From: Basidiobolus meristosporus CBS 931.73 | Lineage: Eukaryota > Basidiobolomycota > Basidiobolomycetes > Basidiobolales > Basidiobolaceae | Direction: 5' to 3' | DNA length: 64,000 nucleotides | Assembly: GCA_002104905.1 (NCBI GenBank) | Contig: MCFE01000413.1 | Location: forward strand, 1-64,000 | Shown here: piece by piece, positions 11,576 to 21,741 of the stretch | Layout of the letters: the number at the start of each line of letters is the position of its first letter | How positions within the stretch are numbered: position 1 is the stretch's first letter | Program-made: the position numbers and the translations under genes | The notes under the pieces: model-generated | The model's input: only the letters and a program-made list of their open reading frames with translations | The model's database searches: none | Told to the model about the DNA's origin: nothing

Positions 11576-11758
11576 ATAAAGCAAGGAAAGCACTACTCTG
11601 AGCAACATAAGCAAGATTGAGTAAAATTAACAGTAACTGTGTTGTACCACTGGCATCATGGTAGAAATTATAGTGCCAGATAGTCCTGTAGGGTGCCAGA
11701 TTGATCCAGCACTATAAACAGGCTGGCACTATTTGACACTATCCAACAGAACAAGTCT

Positions 11759-13245
11759 AATGTCTCAAATACAAGACTGTCTTAAATTCACATGAATATT
11801 GACCAAAAAGTGATTTAATAGCATTACATTGTTAAAGGTCAAACTGTTTGCCCCATGGACAAGACTAATCTGCTTCAACACTGTAAGAAAGTAAAAAAAG
11901 AACATTTGGCTATTTTGGCAAGCCACTCAGCCACAAAGCACACAGACAGTATAGGAAGTATTATAAGGATCACAGTAAAGTGTTTTGCCACACAAGTCAT
12001 ATTTGACAATTCATTGGTAATTACTGTACCAATATAATCTCGCCAGCCAGTTGATACTTCTATATTGGCACCTTGCTGTCTTTATCACCTTGCACAAACT
12101 GAGTAAGTTGAGTTTATGACAACTTAAGGCTCACCTCAGCCTCCTGAATATGGCATGCAGACTAATAGCTCCAACAAAGAAGGCTCACAAAAGGATTGTG
12201 AGCCTATCTCCACTGACAACAGTACCATGCATGAGCCCAGTCAAATCCCACTATGCAATGAGACAACACCTATTGAAACAACTGCCAGGAATACTTTATG
12301 GAGCCAAGTGAGCCAAGTAATTCTTCTACAGGTGAATGATGTAATGTTGTGGCTAGAGAAGTGGCATGTTTCCAACAATATCAGTAATGGGGGCTTTAGG
12401 ATTTGTTACTACTTTGTGCAAAAATCATTCTAAGATGTATCTACCATGTACATGATACAAGCAGACAACCATCATGTGGCTGGCAACATAAGACCTAGAG
12501 ACTGTCCTGATTCCTGCATTTGATACCAGTTGCATGGCATTCACATTCAAAAATGCAACCATTGCAACATATACAATTTGTCAGGAATCCACCACCATAG
12601 AGGGAAAACATTGCTCACACTCCAGATACATTCCAGTAATACCCCATCTGAAGAAGCTAATGCAGTCCAACTAATATTGCAAAGTTATGCGGTACTGCAC
12701 TCAGTTTCAATCATGCACAAACATATCCGATATGTTTGATAGTAAATATTACAAACAGCTAAGATGCAAGTGCTACTCTGAAGGTATATATGATCATGCC
12801 TTTGCCTTAGCACTTGCTGGATTCTTATTAAACAACTACTCTACCAGCAAATCCTGCTGGCCACTGAATCTCATTAACCTAAATCTCTGCCAATTTTATG
12901 GTATCAGCGCAAGAATCTGATGGTAGTCTCACTGGTTTCTGGGCCTAAATCACTGTCCAACCTGGATAACTACCAATGTTCATTGCTGGGTGAGTTTTGT
13001 ATGCTTTCCAGTTGAATAACAGTAAATGGCTTTCATGTAAAAGCACATATTATTATCTGCATTGGAGATACGCAGCAATCAGCAAGATAGCTGGCATTTC
13101 TGACCACAATGGACAGTATTGCTTTAAATGTGTGAGATCCAGCAGATTTACTCCATAACTCACACTTATTATTATTACCCAAACACTGACTCTAAGTACA
13201 TTATCTTCCCACAGAGAGAATGTGCAGACCCTATGAAAATTATTG
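11759..13245 (+). pseudogene. TNP2-type CACTA transposase remnant, copy 2
   Basis: The order matches the copy at 48,480-50,303: 5' flank, the ATG region at 11,855, the acidic segment (12,155-12,430) and the Cys-rich region (about 12,500-12,620). A short piece before the central domain lies near 13,070-13,225. Stops and frameshifts are many. Harbinger A's right end sits in its 5' flank; the uninterrupted version of that site is at 48,494. The remnant ends abruptly at about 13,245, where element X begins. Confidence 0.75.
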
Positions 13246-15602
13246 CAATGTTCCCATCAAAAGGCCATCACAAAGTAAAGTCCTGTGACTAAGAGGCATT
13301 GATTCTGTCAGGACACAGTCCAGAGACCTTTGAAAAATAATTGCACCCCACATTTTATAAAAAACTTGGTCAAAAAATTTTATCACAACAATGTATAAGT
13401 GGCTTGTGATTAGTACCCTGCCAATTTGCTCACTTTCTGATCCAGGACACTCTGTCACCTCCTATATTTGTGTGTATTGATTGGCTAGTGCCTCTTTTCA
13501 TACTACTTACTTCCTGACTCAACTGTTTCTCTTACATCTCATTCATACAAATTGATTTATTTCTATTGCAACTTCAGTTGTACCTCAATTGCCAATTATA
13601 TTAACCTATCCAAGTCCCTCTACTCTACACTTACATTAAGTCCACCCTACACTCAATAAGCATTTCTGCTATAATGCTCTGGTTCCACAACTTTGGCAGG
13701 AACCCAATGGCTTTATGCCACTGTTCATTCACTGATTCCCACATGTTCTGGTCTTCTGCTAGCACTGCAAGGTCTAGCACCTCATCTGCCAGTCTTTGCA
13801 ATAAATCCTTGCAATATTCCAGTGTGTTTTCTTGAGCACAGCTCTTGAAGAAGTGCTGCAACCTCTTGGTATGCCTATTAGTGTTCCAAAATTCCACTGA
13901 AGGAATTATGATAGTCTTTTGAGGTCTTGATGTTGTAGCCTTGTTACAAGTCTTGGTATAAGAGTAATAGAGGAATAAGGAGTTTAGCTAGTATTGTATT
14001 CACTAAAACTTGAACTGATTTTTATTGAGGTTCCAACTGCTACTTATATATATTTTGCCAGATCATTTGCTGACTAATTGTATTTCCTAATGTAGGGTGT
14101 GGCAAATGACTCATTTGACTGTATCATCATCACCCAATTAGATCCTACTTAATATAACTATTTCTGTTTGATAAGGATCTGCTAATTCATCTGCTGATCA
14201 ATACTACAGATCTGATAGATTACATTGATGTACTGGTAGGCTAAACATAAAACTAATTGATTTAACTAAAAACTGATCTAACTTAAACATTCAATCAGTA
14301 GATCATAACAGCCTTGTCTGTCAGTGGGATCTGCACTCTCTCAACAATGGAGGATGTGGAAGCTGTGGCAGACAAATTGCCTTTATCAGCAAACTCATCT
14401 ACCTTGCTGGAGTGTAACTCAGCTGGCTACGCTTCAAGCTCTTGTCAAAACAGCTGCTTTCTTGTTGGTAATTCTTCTTGGCTATGGTGGGATTCAGTCT
14501 GTTCTGGGCTTGTGCTTTTAATTGGCAAGAACTGCAGTTTTTTTGGCATGCCTCCCTGTCTCAGGCTTGGGTAGACATTTTTCCCTTTACTGTTTCCTCT
14601 ATCACTGCCAGGTCTTTCACTGCTACTTTGTCTGAGTGCTTCTTGTAAAGAACTACATTCTCTACTTGATAAATTCTGCTCTGACGCATCTGTTTTGCCT
14701 GCTTGTCCCTTGCTGGTACGCTTCTGGCAACCTGTTGTTTCATTTCCATTTGTTTCAAGCTCTCAACTGTAGCTGTGATGGGCTCCTGTAAATGACACTG
14801 GTATCATCACTGCCAGGTCCTTCACAGCTACATTGACTGAGTGCTTCTTGAGTAGTACTATGCTTCTTACTTGATTAATGTAGTGCCAGAGCATCTGTGT
14901 CCACCTGATTGTCCCTAATTGGCACTCTGCCAGCTACCTGACATCTCTTTGACACTTGTCTGGAGCTTTTAGCCCTGCTTGTAATGGGCTCATGAGAAAG
15001 CTGCTGGTTTTTAGCCATGGCACCCTTGTTCCTCTGCCTTTGATAGTTTCTACTACTCATAAGATACTTTCTTAGCATACTAATGCTGGCCAGAAATCTG
15101 TTTGCCTGTTTGGATCCAGGATAATACTCATGGAACAAGTCAAGTGCATTCTGCTTGGCCTTGAGTTCCTGATGGTCCCATGGTATGCCAGCCTTAAGGT
15201 GATGGTGTGTTAGACTTCTGACAACCTCTTGAATATTGGATCACTGTTCATTATTGCACTCAATGGCTTCACAGATCTTCAATGTTTTTTGACTTTTATG
15301 CCTTGGTATAAACACCACATTGTCTCCCTCCCATACTGTGATTGGTTTTTCTGTGGGCTTTATCTTTGGACACTTTTGTTGTGCTACAAAGACTGTACAA
15401 TGTTCCTCTGCAGTTATACCAGGAAATTGCTCAATTATTGGCTGTGACAATGAGCTACCTGAGTTCCTTCTTTACAGCAAAGATAATGCTTTCTCTACCT
15501 GGCATATAGATTGCTCTACATGTATTTCCCACTCATTCTGTTTCTGGACTATTTCCTGATTTCATTAGGTCATTGTTTCTATCAAATTAGCCACGGCACC
15601 TA
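13246..15602 (-). pseudogene. Element X protein, copy with solo gypsy LTR inside
   Basis: Unknown protein of a multi-copy element. On the minus strand the readable blocks are a region with WEGDNVVFIPRHK (15,320-15,450), LFHEYYPGSKQANRF (about 15,120), a Lys/Gln/Ser-rich middle (14,560-15,000), and a C-terminal block HTKRLQHFFKS...LQRLADEVLDL (13,631-13,897, still open for 88 codons). A solo LTR at 13,942-14,310 interrupts the last third. Homologues lie at 1,688, 29,829, 37,320, 41,771 and 46,537. I do not recognise a family. In the 46.5-50.3 kb copy it is divergent from the TNP2 gene, so it may be the second protein of the CACTA-like element. Confidence 0.6.
13942..14310 (-). repeat. Solo LTR of the gypsy family, TSD GCCT
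   Basis: This 369-bp LTR (TGTTACAAG... to ...CATAACA) matches in reverse the gypsy 5' LTR at 31,225-31,594. GCCT flanks both sides. The paralogous X copy at about 46,712-46,722 has the empty site (GTAGTCTTGCCTG), which confirms insertion into X. Confidence 0.9.
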
Positions 15603-15786
15603 GACCTGAAGTAAAGCAAAAACTGGCACCACTTATGTCAAAGAAATAATGGAAACTTTATCAAAGGATGACTTCACTATCTAGACCACTCTGCCTTTGG
15701 CTTGTGTCATGCCACTATTACATTTCAGAGGATGGTCAATAATGTGTTAGAAATATGCAATGGCAATGCTCTCTTGTGTATGAGGA
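15603..15786. other. Short unassigned stretch before the polymerase fossil
   Basis: X homology ends at about 15,602. No gene is seen here. It may hold the decayed 5' end of the polymerase-like gene. Confidence 0.3.
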
Positions 15787-16645
15787 TTAAATGACATTAT
15801 CCCTAACCACTCATATCCATCAGGTTATCATGCACCCCTCTCTCTTCCATGCCTGTACCAACATCCTACAGAATATTTTGACAAATATGGTGTCAATGCT
15901 AACATCTCCCACTCCCACACTTATGTCTTGCAAAGATTCAAATCTAAGCTCAAGGAAAAATTTGGTCATGACATAAAACTTAACCCCCTAAAATTCACCC
16001 CCATGATGCAATTGCTCAACGTATAACTTGGAAAGGACATCACATGCACCACAACAGCCAACTTGTCTGCAAACTCCCCCTTATTAACCACAGAGGATAC
16101 TACTTCATTGATGGCATTGAACATGTACCTTTAATTCAAAAATTATGCAACATTGTTGTCCCTTACATCTCCGCTGCTGATAATGCTGTCTCCTGCAAAA
16201 ACAGCTTCAGGGGCTCCCTTCTCCCATTATGTGCTTGCATTGAAAATTCCATTGACCTTTATCTAGACATCTCCTCTACCCATAAGGATCTTTATGGTTT
16301 TAAGTGCTTGTCAATCTATTGGATCCTGAATAATCTTGATTTTGACTTCAATAAAATTTACAAAATACTTGCCCTCCTTGTTGCCAACCATTTTCATGTA
16401 AATACTTTCTCCACCATCTTCATGGCCTCCATGATCAACTCTGAAAACATCATCTCCCCCAAAGATCTACACATTGTAGAATCCAAATATTTCCCCATGC
16501 AAGCTAAATATAGCATTGTCAATACCCTTGGCCTGTTATCTTAACTTGCCCTTATGACCTCTATGGATCTTCTCCAACCCATGGATTGTGATGATTATGG
16601 AAACAAACTTGGCAAATCTTCCAACATCCTTTGAGACCAAATCTT
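15787..16645 (+). pseudogene. RNA polymerase beta/RPB2-like gene, 5' part
   Basis: N-terminal half of a second-largest RNA polymerase subunit, decayed by frameshifts. Visible blocks in order: a charged helix region (15,860-15,990), a segment FTPHDAIAQRITW (about 15,994, like the LTPxEARxRNxTY region of the family), then a 166-codon frame from 16,044 containing RGYYFIDGIEHV (matching the GYFIxNGxEKV signature) and further lobe-like sequence, and DCDDYGNKLGKSSNIL (16,584-16,632, matching the DDxDxxGNKR signature). At 16,645 it is cut by copia element 2b, and the gene resumes at 25,643. The family is the catalytic beta subunit of multisubunit RNA polymerases. The composition is rich in I, N, F, Y and K. 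Host, viral or plasmid origin cannot be settled by reading. Confidence 0.75.
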
Positions 16646-16785
16646 TGTCAAAATATTGGACTATTTGGTATCATTCTGTAGCTGAAAATTTACTTAACAA
16701 TTCTGGATTAGTCTTGGTCACTGTGAGACTAATTTACAGCTCTAACTTTGCCACTCTCTTCAGATCTATGAACTTATGATTATTC
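16646..16785 (+). repeat. 5' LTR of copia 2b, left piece
   Basis: Begins TGTCAAAATATTGGAC (ancestral TGTTGAAATATTGG). The LTR continues at 21,472 after the inserted element 2a. Confidence 0.88.
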
Positions 16786-17155
16786 TGTTGCAATTTAAGA
16801 AGTGATTTGGATATATAAGAACTTATCAAGAAATAGTGATAATAGTTGAACTGTTGTTTATTCATAAAAAAGCTCAGTATTTATACCTTTGTAGAAGTTA
16901 TAGAGCTGCAACACTAAGTAGGGAGGGTTTCTCAATATTCAGGAGCATTCTGTAACAGTTTCAGGGTTAGTACATAATGTTTGGTAATAGTGCTAATTTG
17001 ATCCTGACTATAGGGGAATAATAATAAGATCATATATCTGGAGAAAGTGGCAAAGTTAAGGCAGTAAATGAGTCCTAAAGTGACTAAGACTAGCCTAGAA
17101 TTGTTAAGTAAATTTTTAGCTGCTGAATGATACCAAATAGTCCAATATTTCAACA
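16786..17155 (-). repeat. 3' LTR of copia 2a
   Basis: 370 bp, TGTTGCAATT... to ...ATATTTCAACA on the plus strand, nearly identical to the 5' LTR at 21,103-21,471. Confidence 0.93.
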
Positions 17156-20100
17156 CTCCCCCTCAACTAAATAATTTCTTAATCCCATTTTCTCTCTAAG
17201 AATCTCAAACTGTGGCCTAGCTAGTGGTTTTGTCAATATGTCTGCCACCATTTTGTCAGTTGGGCAGTAAACCAGCTCTACTAAGTTATTTTCTACAGCT
17301 TCCCTCACAAAGTGATGCTGTATATGAATGTGCTTAGTTCTGGCATGATTAGTAGGATTTCTAGCTAATGAAATACAACTTTGATTATCCTTGTAAATAC
17401 ATGTTGATTCACCTGAATTAAAACCTAAATCTTTGAATAATTTTCGTAGCCATAAAGCCTCCTTAGTTGCTTGACATGCAGCCATATATTTGGCATCAGT
17501 TGTAGATAGTGCCACAGTTGGTTGTTTCTTGCAATTCCAAGTAATAGCTGCACCAGCATAAAGAAATACATAGCCTGTGGTAGAGCGTCTGTCAATCAGA
17601 TCCCTACCCCAATCTGAATCACTATGACCATCAAATTTTTGCCTATTAGCTGCTCCAGAGTATTCCAGTACCATATTTATGGTACCTTGTAGATATCTGA
17701 AAATCCGCTTAACTGCTGCAATTAGATCTGATCCATAATTCTGCATGAATTGACTGACTATTCCAACTGCTACTGCAATATCTGGACATGTAGACACCAT
17801 CAAGTATATTAGGCTACCAACCATTGATTGATAGGGAAAGTTTGGTCCATATTTGAGCCGTTTTCATCTATAACTGGCTGAGATTTGCTTAATTTCAGGG
17901 TATTGTCCTTAGGGGTTGCTGCAGGCTTGCAATTTTCCATTTTGAAGCATCTAACAATGTCCCTGATGTACTTAGACTGATTCAGCACAATTTTCTGCGT
18001 AGGTATGTCAAATTTGACCTCAATTCCAAGAAAATAGCTCAATTTTCCAAGATCTTTCATCTCAAACTTGCTGAAGAGATCTGATTTCGTCTGTTTAAGT
18101 GCCTCTTGATCACTTGTAGCTATACTTAGGTTGTCCACATAAAGAACTAGGATGATCGCACCCTTTTTGAGCTGTTTCACATATATACTGTGATCTGCAG
18201 TGCTGTGAGAGACCCCAATTTCCTCTAGATATGTGTCAATATTGTTATACCATGCTCTGGGTGCCTGCTTAAGCCCATACAATGATTTTCTAAGTTTGTA
18301 CCCCTTATGGGGGTCTTTTGGATTGGTAAAGCCATCTGGTTGCTCCATATATATAGTTTCTTGCAAATCCCCATTTAGAAAGGCTGTTTTAACGTCCATT
18401 TGGTGTAGATCTAGACTGTGTACAGCTGCCAGGGCTAGAACTGTCATAATAGAGTTAAATTTGGCAACCGGAGCAAATGTTTCCTTAAAGTCTAGTCCCT
18501 GGATCTGGAAATAGCCTTTAGCTACTAATCTAGCCTTTTACTTATCAACGGCACCATTTGAGGTTATCTTGATCTTGTAGACCCATCTACATCCTATTGG
18601 CTTTCTCCCATTTGGTAAATCTACCAGTTCCCACGTTTTTGCCTTGATCAGTGATTGGTACTCCTCCTGCATGGCTTGTTGCCTCTTAGTAGCATCTGGA
18701 CCTTGCATTGCCTGTTCCAAATTCTGAGGTTTGGCACATAAGGCAAGATAAGCCTCTTCATGATCATTAGATGTCTGCCACCAGGATCCAGGGGCATTTC
18801 TTATTCTGGTAGATCTCCTAACTGGGATAATCTGTTCTGATCTGGAACTGGTAGAAGTATCTTCCATCTCAGGCTGGATTTGGTACGTATCTTCTTCATT
18901 TGTGTTGATTGCATCATCAGGCAGCTGGCCAATGATTTCTGTGGCTTTCTGATCTGAATTCTCCTCAAATACAACGTCCCTGCTCTTGATCAGCTTCTGA
19001 ATTTTGCCATCATACACTCTATACCCTTTAGTATCTTCACAATACCCAAGAAAGATCCCTTTTCTACTCTTTGGTTCCAACTTTGAGTGTTTTTTGTCAG
19101 GGATGTGATAAAAAACATCACTGCCAAAGATCCTGAGGTGCCGGAGATCTGGCTTTTTGCCTGTATATGCTTCAAAGGGTGTAGAATCATGTAGTGCTGT
19201 TGTTGGGCATCTGTTCATGATGTATACAGCAGTAGCAACAGATTCAGCCCAAAACTTGTAGTCCATTCCCTTATCATGTAGCATAGATCTTCCCATCTCT
19301 ACAATTGTCCTATTTGCACGTTCTGCTACTCCATTTTGCTGTGGAGTATAAGAACTGTGGTCTACTGAAGTATACCAGTAGACAAGCAGTACTTTGCAAA
19401 TTCCTTTGAGAAGTATTCTCCTCCATTGTCACTTTGTAGTACCTTCAATTTACACCCAGTTTGTGTTTCTGCCATGTTCTTGAAGTGCTTGAACATCTCT
19501 AAAGCTTCATCCTTTGTTTTGAGGAAGTACACCCATGTATATCTTGTCTTGTCATCAATAAACGTCATAAAGTATCTCTTGGCTCCAAAGGACAGTATTC
19601 TCATGGGGCCACATATGTCTGAGTGTAAAATAGCCAATATTTCGGTGGTATTGATGCCTTCTGAGCTCTTGAAACGTTGCCTAGCTTGTTTGCCATATGA
19701 ACATCCCTTACAAACATTCAATTTGATCAGAATTGAGTATTTTAGGCCCAAAACAAGCTAATTTTTCACCAATTGGCTCATTTTCTGTTCCCCTATGTGT
19801 CCTAGCCTCCTATGCCACGTCTCCCAGTTAGTTTCATCAGTTTCAGCAATGTAGACATACTCAAGCACAATGATCTTGCATTGTAACTTGTATATATTGT
19901 GATCTCTGATTCCCAAAGCTAATTTTTGTCCATTTTCACTCAATATTGAGCAGCTCAGCTTAGTAAAAGCAAATTTCAGTCCATGAGTAGTTGCTTTACT
20001 GACTGAGAGTAGGTTCTTAGCTATTCCAGGTACATAGAGTACGTCAGTCAGTTTTGCTGTTGTTGCCCCTGAGTTATCACTCATATTTAGTTGTATAGAC

Positions 20101-21066
20101 CCACTGGCGGGAGCTTCCAATGCAGAGCTATCTCCCAGATAAACCTTTCTTACAGGAATAGTCTTTAAGTTGCTGAACCAATCCTTTATACCACAAATAT
20201 ACTGTGATGCTCCAGAGTCAATATACCAATCATTACTTCGGTTACTTGCACTCTCTTGTACAGTGACAAATAGCTGTTCATCAGTAGTTATATGGTTTGC
20301 CTGCTCTAGTTTCTATTTTTTGTCTGCTTGTTTCTTCTTGCATTCTCTTGCCCAGTGTCCTGGCTTCTTACAGTAGTTACAGCAGCCAGGTTTTCTTTGG
20401 TTTTGTTGCTTTCCCTTCTTTTCTGTATGCCTTTCTGAACTGAATAAAGTATTATCTTCAATTTTCTCTGCTTGATCATTACGTCTGAGTTCTTCATGGA
20501 GGAGCCTTCCTTTGACATAGTCTAAAGTCAGGTTGTCTTCTCTGCTTTCAAAAGAAAGTATGAGTGGCTCATACTTGTCTGGTAGGCTGCAAAGCAGACA
20601 GAGTATCTTTTCTTCATCATCTACACTACCATTAATACTGTAAAGTTCTTCTGCAAGTGTCTCCATTCTGGTAATGAGTTGTAGAATGTCATCATCTGGC
20701 TTTTTTCTCATGTTGAAGAACTTTTGTTTCAAATAAAGCTTGCTTGACACTGACTTTGCTCTAAAGATCTTCTCTAAGGATTCCCATGCTGCTTTGGCAG
20801 TATTTGAGGCATGGATTTGTCCAATGAAGGAGTCTTGCACATTGATGCATATTGCATTGAAGGCCTTTCTCTCCTTCTCTTGAAACTTCTCCACATCTTC
20901 TGCTGTTCCTTTGGGCTCAACTTTCTTTCCTGTTACTATGTTCCAAAGCTTTCTTTCCTCAAGGTGGATCTGCATCTTGAATTCTCCAAAGTCTGTAGTT
21001 CTTCCCATCAAACCTCTCCTTTACAGGGAAGATGTTGGTATTGCTTTGTTTGCTGGTAGAAGTCAT
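17150..21066 (-). pseudogene. Copia 2a gag-pol, nearly full length, few breaks
   Basis: The start codon is at 21,066. In order: gag (UBN2-like; YRLWRI, then HLEERKLWNIV), zinc knuckle CNYCKKPGHWAREC (20,330-20,375), protease DSGASQYICG, GAG-pre-integrase (WETWHRRLGHIGEQK), integrase (FIDDKTRYTWVYF; QSDNGGEYFSKEF; YTPQQNGVAERANR), linker (KGIFLGYCEDTKGY), RT (SLYGLKQAPRAWY, YVDN where YVDD is expected) and RNase H (ADILTKPLARPQFE). Pol stops with TGA at 17,150, just inside the 3' LTR. Breaks: a 1-nt insertion near 20,979, CAG-to-TAG stops in gag (about 20,313) and near 19,760, a frameshift near 19,365, a TAA near 18,538 and a frameshift near 17,820. RT Asp-to-Asn at YVDN would itself disable it. 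Confidence 0.92.
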
Positions 21067-21090
21067 CTTTCGAATAGATTAAGGCAATTG

Positions 21091-21102
21091 GGGCTCATAA
21101 CC
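21091..21102 (-). promoter_or_regulatory. Primer binding site of copia 2a (half-tRNA type)
   Basis: GGTTATGAGCCC lies directly after the 5' LTR on the minus strand. It is complementary to GGGCTCATAACC, the anticodon stem-loop of initiator tRNA-Met, the half-tRNA priming mode known for Drosophila copia and yeast Ty5. Similar sites follow the LTRs at 21,706, 51,406 (reverse) and 52,428. Confidence 0.8.
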
Positions 21103-21471
21103 TGTTGCAATTCAAGAAGTGATTTGGATATAAAGAACTTATCAAGAAATAGTGATAATAGTTAAACTGTGGTTTATTCATAAAGAAGCTCAGTATTTAT
21201 TCCTTTGTAGAAGTTATAGAGCTGCAACACTAAGTAGGGAGGGTTTCTCAATATTCAGGAGCATTCTGTAACAGTTTCAGGGTTAGTACGTAATGTTTGG
21301 TAATAGTGCTAATTTGATCCTGACTATAGGGGAATAATCATAAGATCATGTATCTGGAGAAAGTGGCAAAGTTAAGGCAGTAAATGAGTCCTAAAGTGAC
21401 TAAGACTAGCCTAGAATTGCTAAGTAAATTTTTAGCTGCTGAATGATACCAAATAGTCCAATATTTCAACA
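21103..21471 (-). repeat. 5' LTR of copia 2a
   Basis: 369 bp, TGTTGCAATTCAAG... to ...ATATTTCAACA on the plus strand. On the minus strand it contains an AATAAATACTGAG-type TATA region and a later AATAAA. Confidence 0.93.
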
Positions 21472-21705
21472 TATTCCCCTATAGTCAGGATCAAATTTGC
21501 ACTATTACCAAACATTATGTACTAACCCTGAAACTGTTACAAAATGCTCCTGAATATTGAGAAACCCTTCTTACTTAGTGTTACAGCTGTATTACTACTA
21601 CAAAGGTATAAATACTGTGCTTCTTTACTAATAAACTACAGCTCAACTACTATCACTATTTCTTGATAAGTTCCTTATATCCAAATCACTACTTAGATTG
21701 CAGTA
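21472..21705 (+). repeat. 5' LTR of copia 2b, right piece
   Basis: Continues from 16,785 after the TATTC duplication and ends at the decayed TTGCAGTA, followed by the primer site GGTTATGCGCCCC. Confidence 0.88.
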
Positions 21706-21741
21706 GGTTATGCGCCCCAAATGCCTTAATCTATTCTAAAG

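Larger units (their letters stand above)
8341..11758 (+). mobile_element. PIF/Harbinger-like DNA transposon, copy A
   Basis: The element is 3.4 kb long, bounded by inverted AGACTTGTTC termini (left AGACTTGTTCCATTG, right end reversed AGACTTGTTCTGTTG). It holds two divergent genes: an accessory protein (minus) and a DDE transposase (plus). Copy B at 42,499-45,912 has the same structure in the opposite orientation. This copy keeps many CpGs that are TpG/CpA in B, so it is the younger or less mutated one. The flanks do not match: ATT and copia-1 on the left, AAT and TNP2 on the right. The copy is probably a recombinant of two insertions or has undergone a deletion. Confidence 0.85.
16786..21471 (-). 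mobile_element. Copia family 2, element 2a, full-length, TSD TATTC
   Basis: A complete 4,686-bp Ty1/copia element on the minus strand, with LTRs at 16,786-17,155 (3') and 21,103-21,471 (5'). The perfect target duplication TATTC is at 16,781-16,785 and 21,472-21,476. A 12-base primer site abuts the 5' LTR and a GAGGGGGAG polypurine tract precedes the 3' LTR. It is inserted in the 5' LTR of element 2b, so it is younger. Confidence 0.95.

Noticed and set aside
8336-11761. TTA or TA target duplication for the Harbinger family
   Set aside because: Copy B and MITE 2 with empty sites show ATT and AAT outside AGACTTGTT ends; TTA/TA fits only by sliding the boundary.
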